Assembly (NCBI GenBank): GCA_965200535.1
Contig: CBDAUF010000001.1
Location: 248,001-312,000, forward strand
Length of the DNA: 64,000 bases
Direction of reading: 5' to 3'
Source: MPNO01 sp965200535
Lineage (GTDB): Bacteria; Pseudomonadota; Alphaproteobacteria; MPNO01
The notes beneath the pieces are model-generated. The model saw only the letters and a list, made by a program, of their open reading frames with translations, ran no database searches and was not told where the DNA came from. A program made the position numbers and the translations under genes. Positions 43,656 to 52,272 of the stretch are shown one piece after another (within the stretch, counting starts at the first letter, position 1; every line of letters starts with the position of its first letter).

Positions 43656-46600
43656 TCACTCGGCCGGCGCGGCCGTGCCTTCCGCCGCGCCCGTCCTGTT
43701 CTGGGCGCGCCGCTCGAGGACGCCGACGGTAATCGACATCATCGGCGGGACCACGGCCATGGTGAGCACCGCCGACAACGACAGGCCGCCGAGCACCACC
43801 GAGCCGAGGCCGCGGTAGAGTTCCGAACCCGCCCCCGGGAACACCACCAGCGGCAGCATCCCGAAGATCGACGTCAGGGTGGACATGAAGATCGGCCGGA
43901 TGCGGCTTTCGGTCGCCGCCTCGATCGCCGAGCCCGCGGTCATACCGCCCTGGCGGATATAGTGCAGCGTCTGGTGGACGAGCAGAATCGCATTGTTGAC
44001 GACGATGCCGACCAGGATGACGAAGCCCAGCATCGTCAGCATGTCGAGCGGCTGGGTGATGTAGGTGTTGAGCGCCGACAGTCCGGCCAGCCCGCCGGCC
44101 GCCGCGATCGGCACCGACAGCAACACGATGAGCGGGTAGACAAAGCTTTCGAACAGGACCGCCATCACCAGATAGACGATCACCACGGCGAGAAGGAGAT
44201 CGAGCACGATCTCGTTCCAGGTGCGCGTCAGCTTGTCGGCCGAACCCGACATGCGGATGCGCACCCCGTCCGGCAGCCCCTCCTTGCGAAGCGGTTCGAT
44301 CACCTCCGCCTCGATCTTGTCCATGGCCGCCTGAAGCGGCGTGTTGCGGGCGGGCGAAACGGACATCGTCACCGTCCGCACCCGGTCTATGCGACGGATC
44401 TGCGTCGGCCCGTTGGTCACCTTCACATCCGACAGGCTGCGCACGGGCAGGATGCGCCCGTCGGTCGTCACCACCGGCAGCACCGCGATCGACTGGGTGG
44501 ATTCGCTGTCCTGCGGCGGACCTTTGAGCGTGAGGTCGATCCGCTTGCCGTCGACGGCGATTTCGGCCACGCGAACCCCGTCATTGAAGGCGTCCACCGC
44601 CTGGCCGAGGTCGCGCGCGGACAGCCCGTTGTCGGCGAGCTTGACCCGGTCGGGCAGCACGCGGACTTCCGGCTCGCCGAGCGTCAGCGCCGGCCTGGGC
44701 CGGGTGCGGTGGCCGTCCCGCGGCGACAGCGCCGACATGGTGCGGAAGAAAACCTGCCGCCCGGTTGCGAAGATCGTCTCCAGGTCGGGGCCGGAGATGT
44801 CTATGTCTATCGACCTGCCGCTGCCGATCGACCGGCCGAACAGCGAGGGCTGGAAGACGAACGCGATGGTGCCGGGCTCCTGGCGCGCGGGCGCCTGGAG
44901 TACGGGGACCAGTTCCGCCGCCTTCTGTTCGTCGACGTGGCGCGCGGCGATAAAGGCGCGGCCGCGCAGCGCCACGTAAAAGAACCGGTCGATGACCTTC
45001 TGCGCCTCGTCCGTGCCGGGGGGATGCGTCTCGCCGGCCTCGGCGAGCGCCGCGTCGGACCAGTTGCGGCGCGTCTGCAGATCGACGTTGCCGGCGATGC
45101 TCTGAGTGGTGTCGAGATTGTAACCGGCCGGCGGCAGCACCATTCCGATCACGAAGTTGCGGTTGCCGACCGGCAGGTAGTCGAGCTTGGGAAGAAAGGC
45201 GATGGCGAAGACCGTGGCAGCCGCGGTGATCCCGGCGACCACGAGCAGCGCCAGCGCCTTCGACCGCACGACGAGGTGCGCGAAGTAGCGCCAGAACCAG
45301 CCGAAACCGCGCGCAAACCAGTCGATGACCGGCAGGCGGGGCATCGACGACATCGTCGGGACCTGGCCTGCCAGCATGCGGTTGGACAGCGCCGGGATCA
45401 GCGTCACCGACACCAGCAACGACAGCATCACCGACACCGATATCGCCACCGCGATGTCGCGGAACAATTGGCCGACCTCGAGATCCATGATCAGGATGGG
45501 GATGAACACCATCACCGTGGTGAGCGCGGAAACCAGCACCGCCGGCCACACCTGGGCGGTCCCGTGATAGGCCGCCTCGGTGCGGCTCATTCCGCGCTGG
45601 CGCAGGCGATAGATGTTTTCGAGCACGACGATCGCGGCATCGACGACCATGCCGACGGCGAAGGCGATTCCGGCGAGGCTGATCACATTGAGCGACCGGC
45701 CGAGCAGCGCCATGGCAACGAAGGAACCGACCACCGAGACCGGTATCGCGAACCCGACCACCACGGTCGGCCGCCACGACCGGAGGAACAGAAGCAGGAC
45801 GACGATCGCCAGAACACCGCCGAAATAGATGTTCTGCATCACCAGGTCGATCGAGGAATTGATGTAGTCGGTCTCGTCGTAGACCTGCCGCACCTGCAGT
45901 CCGGCTTCCTTGATCGGGCCTTGCCGGAGCTCGTCCATCGTCTCCTGGACCAGCCTCATCGTCTCGATCACGTTGGCGCCCTGCTCGCGGGTCAGGTTGA
46001 GGGCGAGCGAATGGACGCCGTTGGAGAAAATCCGCGCCCGCGGCTCCTTGTAGGCGAGCGAGACGGCGGCGATGTCGCCGACGGTCACCCGTCCGAGCCC
46101 GCCGCCCTGTGCGCTGGAGCGCAGAACCACGGCGGCGACCTCGTCCACCGCCTTGAAGTCGCCCTCCGTGCGCACGACGTAGCGGCGCTTGCCTTCCTCG
46201 ATATCGCCCCCGGTGATCGAGGCGTTGGCGGCGCGCAGCCGGTTGATGACATTGCCCACGGTCAGGCGGTATTGCGCCAGACGCTTGGGGTCGATCACGA
46301 CCTGCATCTCGCGCTCGGTCTCGCCGAAGATGTTGACCCCGCCGATGCCGGGCACGCGCTCGAGGCGTTCCTGGACGACATCGCGCAGAAAATCCCCGAA
46401 ATTGATCATTGCGCGGTCGTTGCCCGCGACCCTGGAGAAGATGAACCAGGCGATCGCGTTGTCCTCGGTTCCCGAGGTCCCGAGCACCGGCTTCTGCGCC
46501 TCGTCGGGATAGCCGGTGATCCGGTCCAGACGGTTGGAGACCAGCAGCAGCATGTTGTTGAAGACGACGCCCGGCGCAAACTCGAGCGTGATCTTGCCCT

Positions 46601-46862
46601 GGCCGTGGCTCGCCTCGGAGAGGATCCGTCGAACCCCTTCCAGCCGCTTCAGCTCGTCTTCCTGGCGGATAATGATTTCGCGCTCCACCTCGGCGGGCGC
46701 CGCGCCGCGCCACGAGGTGGTGATGATGATCACCGGCTGGCGCACATCGGGCGCCATCTGGATCGGGATGCGCTGCAACGCCACGTAGCCGAACAGGAGG
46801 ACCATCAGCACCGCGGCGACCACCGCCATCGGCCGCTGGATCGAAAGGCGGATCAGGTTCAT
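43656..46862 (-). CDS. RND efflux transporter permease
   Basis: A 1068-residue inner-membrane pump of the AcrB/MexF superfamily. It opens MNLIRLSIQRPMAVVAAVLMVLLFGYVAL, has two large periplasmic loops and about 12 transmembrane helices. Helix 4 reads VGMVVDAAIVVLEN, with one aspartate instead of the DD pair of AcrB; helix 10 reads VGIVVNNAILLV. These forms occur in metal-type and NolG-like RND proteins. It uses the proton gradient to export substrates. The adaptor gene lies 20 nt upstream on the same strand. No outer-membrane channel gene is adjacent. Confidence 0.93.
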   Translation of the reverse strand: MNLIRLSIQRPMAVVAAVLMVLLFGYVALQRIPIQMAPDVRQPVIIITTSWRGAAPAEVEREIIIRQEDELKRLEGVRRILSEASHGQGKITLEFAPGVVFNNMLLLVSNRLDRITGYPDEAQKPVLGTSGTEDNAIAWFIFSRVAGNDRAMINFGDFLRDVVQERLERVPGIGGVNIFGETEREMQVVIDPKRLAQYRLTVGNVINRLRAANASITGGDIEEGKRRYVVRTEGDFKAVDEVAAVVLRSSAQGGGLGRVTVGDIAAVSLAYKEPRARIFSNGVHSLALNLTREQGANVIETMRLVQETMDELRQGPIKEAGLQVRQVYDETDYINSSIDLVMQNIYFGGVLAIVVLLLFLRSWRPTVVVGFAIPVSVVGSFVAMALLGRSLNVISLAGIAFAVGMVVDAAIVVLENIYRLRQRGMSRTEAAYHGTAQVWPAVLVSALTTVMVFIPILIMDLEVGQLFRDIAVAISVSVMLSLLVSVTLIPALSNRMLAGQVPTMSSMPRLPVIDWFARGFGWFWRYFAHLVVRSKALALLVVAGITAAATVFAIAFLPKLDYLPVGNRNFVIGMVLPPAGYNLDTTQSIAGNVDLQTRRNWSDAALAEAGETHPPGTDEAQKVIDRFFYVALRGRAFIAARHVDEQKAAELVPVLQAPARQEPGTIAFVFQPSLFGRSIGSGRSIDIDISGPDLETIFATGRQVFFRTMSALSPRDGHRTRPRPALTLGEPEVRVLPDRVKLADNGLSARDLGQAVDAFNDGVRVAEIAVDGKRIDLTLKGPPQDSESTQSIAVLPVVTTDGRILPVRSLSDVKVTNGPTQIRRIDRVRTVTMSVSPARNTPLQAAMDKIEAEVIEPLRKEGLPDGVRIRMSGSADKLTRTWNEIVLDLLLAVVIVYLVMAVLFESFVYPLIVLLSVPIAAAGGLAGLSALNTYITQPLDMLTMLGFVILVGIVVNNAILLVHQTLHYIRQGGMTAGSAIEAATESRIRPIFMSTLTSIFGMLPLVVFPGAGSELYRGLGSVVLGGLSLSAVLTMAVVPPMMSITVGVLERRAQNRTGAAEGTAAPAE

Positions 46863-46882
46863 GCGGCCGGCCCTTTACACGC

Positions 46883-48292
46883 TCAACTGCCGGTCGGGCG
46901 GAGAACCCGCACGGGCCCGCCGAAGCCGAGCGACTCGTTGCCGCGGACGACGACCTTCTGCCCCGGTTTCAACCCGTCGAGGACCACGAAACGTGCGCCG
47001 ATCCCCTCGCCGAGCCGGACCTCGACCCGCCGGGCGCGCGCGTTGTCCACGACGTAGACGAAGGCGGAGGGGCCGTTCCGGACCACCGCATCCTTGTGCA
47101 CCGTGGCCACGTTCTCGCCACCGCCGATGGGAACCAGCACGGTGACGCTCTGTCCCGCGGCGAGCCGCATCCCGATGCTGCCGAAATTCGGCGTGAAGCG
47201 CACCGGGCGGGTCCGCGTCCTGACATTCTCGGTGGGCACGACCGCCCGGACCGTCGCATCGTGGCGCGAGCCGTCGTCGAGGGTGAGCGCGACGGCAGCG
47301 CCGGCGGCGAGCCGGCCCAGCCGGTCGGCAGGCACTTCCGCCTCGACCTCGAGAGCGGTGTCGTTGAGGATGCTCACCACCCGGGCGCCGACATTGAGAT
47401 AGGCGCCGATGTCGATGTGCTTCTCGGTGACCACGCCGGGGAACGGCGCCTTGATCAGCGTGTCGGCGAGATCGAGTTCGGCCTGCCGCAGTTGCGTCCG
47501 CGCTTCCCGCAACTGGCCGCGGCGTTCGGCCAGCGCGCCGCGGCGCGCCTGGAGATCGCGTTCGAGATCCTCGAAGCGGGCGCGCGAGAACGCGGCCGAT
47601 TTGCGCAGACGGTCCAGACGCTTGAGTTCGCCGCCGGTCTTGCGGTACTGGGCGTCCGCCGCGGCGACGAGGCCGCGGTAGCGCTCGACCGAGGCGGCAT
47701 AGCGGTCGCGGGTGGCCTTCGCGCGCTCGGCCGCGACCACCGCAACCACGTGACCGCGCTCCACCCGATCGCCGACGTCGACCCGCAGCTCGACCACGGC
47801 GCCGCGCACCTGGCTCGCAACGGCGCCGGACTGGCGCGCGACAAGCCGTCCGATGACCGGAACGGTGACAGCCAGCGGTTCGAGAACCACGCTGTCGAGG
47901 GCAACCATCGACGGCGGACGGCCGCCGCGCCTGGGCGCGGATGCGGGCGCGGCGCCGGCGGCAGGCGGCTTCGCCGCCGCGGCGATCGATGCGCAGCCCG
48001 CGCCCGTGAAGAAGGCGCGGATCTCGTTCCCGTCGAGCGAATTGCTCTTGTCGCAATCCATCTCGTCGAAATTGGCCGCAAGCGGGCCGCCCGCCTCGCC
48101 GCGGTCGATGACGCCGTTGTCGTTGGCGTCCGCCGCCTTGGCCCGGTCCGAGAGCGGCGGCGGGGAAGCACCATCCTGCGCGGACACGGGTATAGCGGGT
48201 ACCGCCAGCGCGAGCATGGCGCCGGCTGAGATCAGAACGGCAGTTCGCCACCCGACCATGGCCAATCCGCTTGCGTCAACGACCGCGCGCAT
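46883..48292 (-). CDS. RND efflux periplasmic adaptor with N-terminal EF-hand pair
   Basis: A 469-residue (from 48292) membrane-fusion protein. A hydrophobic segment (about 17-38, ending VSAQD) looks like a signal peptide. Residues 55-66 (D-N-N-G-I-D-E pattern of DANDNGVIDRGE) and 79-90 (DCDKSNSLDGNE) are two complete 12-residue EF-hand loops, an unusual addition. A linker rich in A and P leads to the lipoyl/hairpin region (VRGAVVELRVDVGDRVERGHVV, long coiled coil, TLIKAPFPGVVTEKHIDIGAYLNVG) and the beta-barrel. Alternative starts are 48382 and 48259; none has a strong ribosome site. Confidence 0.88.
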   Translation of the reverse strand: MRAVVDASGLAMVGWRTAVLISAGAMLALAVPAIPVSAQDGASPPPLSDRAKAADANDNGVIDRGEAGGPLAANFDEMDCDKSNSLDGNEIRAFFTGAGCASIAAAAKPPAAGAAPASAPRRGGRPPSMVALDSVVLEPLAVTVPVIGRLVARQSGAVASQVRGAVVELRVDVGDRVERGHVVAVVAAERAKATRDRYAASVERYRGLVAAADAQYRKTGGELKRLDRLRKSAAFSRARFEDLERDLQARRGALAERRGQLREARTQLRQAELDLADTLIKAPFPGVVTEKHIDIGAYLNVGARVVSILNDTALEVEAEVPADRLGRLAAGAAVALTLDDGSRHDATVRAVVPTENVRTRTRPVRFTPNFGSIGMRLAAGQSVTVLVPIGGGENVATVHKDAVVRNGPSAFVYVVDNARARRVEVRLGEGIGARFVVLDGLKPGQKVVVRGNESLGFGGPVRVLRPTGS

Positions 48293-48406
48293 CGTCGATC
48301 CGGCTCTCAATCTGTCCGTGCACATGCATGAGATAGGTATTCGTCGCTGAAATACAACAGGTTGCGGTCGAACCCCGGACATCGGTCCTCCGCCGCGAGG
48401 ACGGTG

Positions 48407-49528
48407 TCAGATGCGCTCGAGAATATGGACCCCCCTGATCCGGTCGACAAGATAGATCAGGCCGCGGCCGTCGATGGTCACATCGTTGGCGCAGACGCGA
48501 TCCGCTCCCTCCGGCGGGTCGGGCAGGAAATGGGCGACCTCGACCGGCCTGCGCGGATCGGCGATATCGATCACCCGCAGACCGTGCGCGAACCAGGCGA
48601 ACGGAATCTCGGTCCCGGTCACCACTTCGGAGGGTTGATGGCAGCCAGTCATCGGCGGCTGGGGCATCCCGTCGGGATCGACCCCGTCGACCTGGAAGGT
48701 CGATATCGGGATCGGCCGTTCCTCGTCGGTGATGTCGAACACCCAGGCAACCGCGGGCGCGCTCGGGCGCAGCTTGGCGACATCCTCGTCGGCGACCACC
48801 ATCAGCTTCTTTCCCTGCACCGGGAACGGTATCGGCAGGGCGGTGTGCTGCGGATGCGGGTAGGCCGGGCTGATGCGGTACTCCGAGATCATCCGGGGCT
48901 TCGTCATGTCCTCGATCCCGAGGATGAACACCCCGCGATGCCAGTAGCTGGTGTAGAGCCTGTCGCCGAGGCGCAACGGATGGTGGCAGCGCGGCGGCGG
49001 TCCGCCGTCCCAGGTGTTTTCCTCGCCGCCCGCCTGCCACTGGCCGGGGACCCACCAGCGCCCGACCTCCTCCGGCCGCGCCGGATCTGCAAGATCGAGG
49101 ATCATCATGATGTGGTCGACATAACCCTCGACGGTCGGCGAGATATAGGCGTAGCGCCCGTCGAAATCGAAACGGTGGACGCCCTTGCCCCAGGTCTCCC
49201 AGGCGGTGATGCGGCGCGGATTGGCCGGATCTTCGACATCGTAGATGCCGAGCCCGCCCTGGAAGCCCTCGGTCTGGGGCCCGCCCATCCGTTCATGGTT
49301 GACCAGCATCAGCCCGTCCTGGGCGCGCACCTTGTGCGAATGGCTGCCGGGCGGCATGCCGATCTCCGCCAGCAGCCGCGGCCGGGCGGGGTCGGCAACA
49401 TCGAAGATCGACGTTCCGAACGGCGCGGCCATGTGCCCGACATAGGCCGTCGTGCCGTCCACCCGGACCTGGCCGCCGCCGGCGCAATCGATATAGGCGA
49501 CCTCCCTGAGACCGCTGATACTGGCCAT
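48407..49528 (-). CDS. LVIVD repeat beta-propeller protein
   Basis: A 373-residue protein made of repeated blades such as SIFDVADPARPRLLAEIGMP, GIYDVEDPANPRRITAWE, MILDLADPARPEEVGRW and RVIDIADPRRPVEVAHFLP, the LVIVD repeat of a beta-propeller. No signal peptide is visible, so it is probably cytoplasmic. Relatives have no settled function. Conserved residues HSHKV, HRFDFDGRYAYIS and RCHHPLRLGDRLY could form a metal or active site. It starts 12 nt after the end of the MetE-like gene and is probably co-transcribed with it. Confidence 0.85.
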   Translation of the reverse strand: MASISGLREVAYIDCAGGGQVRVDGTTAYVGHMAAPFGTSIFDVADPARPRLLAEIGMPPGSHSHKVRAQDGLMLVNHERMGGPQTEGFQGGLGIYDVEDPANPRRITAWETWGKGVHRFDFDGRYAYISPTVEGYVDHIMMILDLADPARPEEVGRWWVPGQWQAGGEENTWDGGPPPRCHHPLRLGDRLYTSYWHRGVFILGIEDMTKPRMISEYRISPAYPHPQHTALPIPFPVQGKKLMVVADEDVAKLRPSAPAVAWVFDITDEERPIPISTFQVDGVDPDGMPQPPMTGCHQPSEVVTGTEIPFAWFAHGLRVIDIADPRRPVEVAHFLPDPPEGADRVCANDVTIDGRGLIYLVDRIRGVHILERI

Positions 49529-49540
49529 GTTCCTCTCCCG

Positions 49541-50566
49541 TCAGGCGACCGACAGCGACGGACGGCCTTCGTAGAGATCGCGTCCGGCGACGATCGCGGC
49601 AATCTTTCCGTCGGCCATGGAACGGCGCAGGTTCCACAGGCCGCAATCGGGGTGAACGTAACGGATTCTTTCCGGACCTAACACGTTCGCCGCGTGCTCG
49701 ATCCGTCGCGCCACGGTATCGGCGCTTTCGATTTCGGTCGCCTTGACGTCGATGACGCCGAGCCCCATCCCGATTTCCGGGCGCAGCCCCCGGAAATGGA
49801 TCAGTTCCTCGGTCGGCCGGTGGGCGTTCTCGCACACCACATGATCGGCGCGAAGCGCGTTGAGATAGGCGATGAGCGGCTCCCAGTCCGCATTCTTCTG
49901 CGATACCTGGCCGCCATAGTTGCCGAAACAGAGATGCACCGCGGGCGTGGTCGGAACCGCGTCGAGAACGATGTTCATCGTCCGCGCCGCCCATTCCCAT
50001 TCCTCGGGGGCGCCGGGAAGATTGGCCTCGTCGATCTGGACGATGTCGGCATCGAGCCGCGCCACCTGTTCGGCCAACACACGGGCGATCGCCTCGGCCA
50101 GCGCCTCGCGGTCGCCGTAGTGGCGGTCGATCAGCGTCTTGGCCAGCATGTGAGGGCCGGTCAGGGCGAACTTCAGCGGCCGCGCGGCGAGCGTCTTGGC
50201 GCGCCGGCACGGCTGCGCGAGGTTGAGCGCACCGCTGGTGATCGGCCCCTCGGCGACCGCGGCCGGGCGCGTCCTGAACCCCATCGTCGGCTGCGCCTCG
50301 AAGGCAACGATCTCCTCGAACGCCATCTGCGGGCGCACGCCGCCCATCGGGTGTACGAAATACTCGATCATGCCGTTGGTCTGCGGATGGTCGGGGTCGA
50401 AGCGGACGAACTCGCCCTCGCAGACAACGTCGATGCCCGCCGCCTCCTGGAGATGGATGACCATCCGCGTGGCGTCGTCGATCGCTTCGGCCGTCGGATG
50501 GGCGTGCAGCCACTCCGGCCATGGGTAGGAACCGACCAGCGTGGTCCTGATCTTCGCGTCCGGCAT
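49541..50566 (-). CDS. MetE C-terminal-like (cobalamin-independent methyltransferase family) protein
   Basis: A 341-residue protein of the cobalamin-independent methionine synthase family, equal to the catalytic C-terminal half only. It opens RTTLVGSYPWPEWL. The zinc ligands of MetE are matched by H211/C213 (VHLCFGNYGG) and C308 (HPDCGLWN); VQIDEANLP and KFALTGPHMLAKTL are substrate-site motifs. Stand-alone forms often transfer methyl or other groups to thiols other than homocysteine. The link with the LVIVD and ThDP genes suggests a special catabolic role. Confidence 0.85.
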   Translation of the reverse strand: MPDAKIRTTLVGSYPWPEWLHAHPTAEAIDDATRMVIHLQEAAGIDVVCEGEFVRFDPDHPQTNGMIEYFVHPMGGVRPQMAFEEIVAFEAQPTMGFRTRPAAVAEGPITSGALNLAQPCRRAKTLAARPLKFALTGPHMLAKTLIDRHYGDREALAEAIARVLAEQVARLDADIVQIDEANLPGAPEEWEWAARTMNIVLDAVPTTPAVHLCFGNYGGQVSQKNADWEPLIAYLNALRADHVVCENAHRPTEELIHFRGLRPEIGMGLGVIDVKATEIESADTVARRIEHAANVLGPERIRYVHPDCGLWNLRRSMADGKIAAIVAGRDLYEGRPSLSVA

Positions 50567-50604
50567 CGCGCCCGCCTGCCTCCGCGCCGTGATACTGCCG
50601 GCCG

Positions 50605-50638
50605 GACCTTGCCAGAGATCGCCGGCTTGGCCAAGGTC
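50605..50638. promoter_or_regulatory. Inverted repeat between MetE-like and ThDP genes
   Basis: GACCTTG at 50605-50611 and CAAGGTC at 50632-50638 are perfect inverted 7-mers, centre to centre 27 nt apart, within the 77-nt gap between the two divergent genes. This fits a shared operator for a dimeric regulator. The right arm ends 5 nt before the ThDP start codon. Confidence 0.4.
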
Positions 50639-50643
50639 TGGGC

Positions 50644-52254
50644 ATGAACAACGCGGACCTCATCGTCGCCGCCCTCGGGAAAGCCAGGATCGACCGCGGT
50701 TTCGGCATCCCGAGCGGAAACGTGCTGCCGCTGATCGAGGCGATGCGGGCCGGCGGCATGGAATTCGTGCTGACCGCCCACGAAGGCTCGGCGGGTTTCG
50801 CTGCGGACGTGATGGGTCGAATGACCGGACGGCCCGGCCTCGCCATCGCGACGCTCGGCCCGGGTGCGACCAACCTCGCCACCGGCGTCGGCGATGCCTT
50901 TCTCGACCGATCTCCGATGATCGCGATCACCTGCAATCTCGACCGCGGCCAGTTGGGCCGGCGCGTGCAGATGCTGATCGACCATCACACCCTGTTCCGG
51001 CCGATCGCCAAGGCAAGCCTCGCGCTGCGGCCGGGCCGGGTCGGCGAGACGGTAGCGGACGCGGTCCGCATCGCGCTGGCCGAGCCGCAGGGCCCGGTGC
51101 ATCTGGACCTGCCGGAGGATGTCGCGCTGGCCCCGGCGGAAGAGACGCCGCCGGAGTGCGGACCCGTTCCCGCCCCCGCCCCGCCGCCGGCCGACGCGCT
51201 GGCGGACGCCATGGCCCGGATCGCCGGAGCCAAGCGGCCGGTCGCGGTGATCGGCGCGACCGCAATGCGTCTCGGCAACCCCGGCCTCCTGCGCGCCGTT
51301 GTCGATCGGCACCGTCTTCCCTTCGCCACGACGACGATGGCCAAGGGAACGATCGACGAGAACCATCCGCTGTCCCTCGGCTGCATCGAGCGCGCCAGAC
51401 GGCAGGTACAGCGGCGTTTCCTCGCCGGCGCGGACCTGATCGTCGGGCTCGGCTACGATCCGGTGGAAGTCGAATACGAGGCCTGGATCGGCGCGACGCC
51501 GCTGGTGCATCTCGACATCGAGGCGGCCGACACCGACGGGACCGTCGATATCGCCTGTCAGGCGGTTGGCGATCTGGAGGCAAGTCTGCACCGGCTCCTC
51601 CGGGGAAGACCGGCGGCGCACGACTGGACCGAGGCGGAAATCGCCGCTCACCGCGGCGCGTTTCAGGCCTCGCTAAGGCCGATCGCGTCGGGCTTCGCCC
51701 CGCACCAGGCGATCGACGCGGTGCGCCGGGCGCTGCCGGACGACGGCGTCCTCGCCTTCGATGTCGGCGCCCATACCCACCAGATCGCGAGCCAGTGGAC
51801 GGCGCCCGCGCGGCGGAGCTTCCTGATCACCAACGGCTGGTCGTCGATGGGCTTCGGCCTGCCGGCGGCGATCGCCGCCAAGCTCGCCGCGCCGGATCGT
51901 CCGGTGGTGTGCCTGATCGGCGACGGCTGCTTCCAGATGACCTGCGGCGAGGTGGCGACGGCGAAAAGGCTGGGGCTTGCGATCCCCGTGGTGGTGCTCA
52001 ACGACGGATGGCTCGGCCTCATCAAGGTCAAGCAGATGCGCCGACAGTATCCGTATGCGGGGACGGCGCTCGGCACCGGCGCCGAGGCCGGCGTGGTATC
52101 GACGCCGGAACACTATTTCGGCGTGCCGGCGGAGGGTGTGGGAACCCCGGAGGCGCTCGAAGACGCGCTTGTCGGGGCGCTTGCCGCCGGCGAACCGCGG
52201 ATCGTCGAGGCCTTCGTCGACCCTGCCCATTACGACGATACGGTGTTCGACTGA
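50644..52254 (+). CDS. Thiamine diphosphate-dependent enzyme, acetolactate synthase-like
   Basis: A 536-residue ThDP enzyme of the acetohydroxyacid synthase / benzoylformate decarboxylase superfamily. The catalytic glutamate is E47 in LTAHEGSAGFAADVMGR. The central domain has DLIVGLGYDPVEVEYE, and the ThDP-magnesium motif is GDGCFQMTCGEVATAKRLGLAIPVVVLND near 425-453. It would decarboxylate or carboligate a 2-oxo acid. It is not the biosynthetic enzyme by context, as no regulatory subunit or ilv gene is near. It is divergent from the MetE-like gene. Confidence 0.88.
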   Translation: MNNADLIVAALGKARIDRGFGIPSGNVLPLIEAMRAGGMEFVLTAHEGSAGFAADVMGRMTGRPGLAIATLGPGATNLATGVGDAFLDRSPMIAITCNLDRGQLGRRVQMLIDHHTLFRPIAKASLALRPGRVGETVADAVRIALAEPQGPVHLDLPEDVALAPAEETPPECGPVPAPAPPPADALADAMARIAGAKRPVAVIGATAMRLGNPGLLRAVVDRHRLPFATTTMAKGTIDENHPLSLGCIERARRQVQRRFLAGADLIVGLGYDPVEVEYEAWIGATPLVHLDIEAADTDGTVDIACQAVGDLEASLHRLLRGRPAAHDWTEAEIAAHRGAFQASLRPIASGFAPHQAIDAVRRALPDDGVLAFDVGAHTHQIASQWTAPARRSFLITNGWSSMGFGLPAAIAAKLAAPDRPVVCLIGDGCFQMTCGEVATAKRLGLAIPVVVLNDGWLGLIKVKQMRRQYPYAGTALGTGAEAGVVSTPEHYFGVPAEGVGTPEALEDALVGALAAGEPRIVEAFVDPAHYDDTVFD

Positions 52255-52272
52255 TCGGCGCCGGCGCGCCGC

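Noticed and set aside
43962..47057. Very long + strand frame opposite the RND permease
   Set aside because: Its translation is rich in R, H, D and G with no domain, and the minus strand holds an unmistakable RND pump.
48293..48406. Short peptide-like reading (NLLYFSDEYL) in the gap upstream of the RND adaptor
   Set aside because: No start codon with a ribosome site and no continuing frame; probably chance.
50644..52254. Biosynthetic acetolactate synthase (ilvB)
   Set aside because: No ilvN, ilvC or other branched-chain synthesis gene is near, and the context is divergent from a MetE-like gene.
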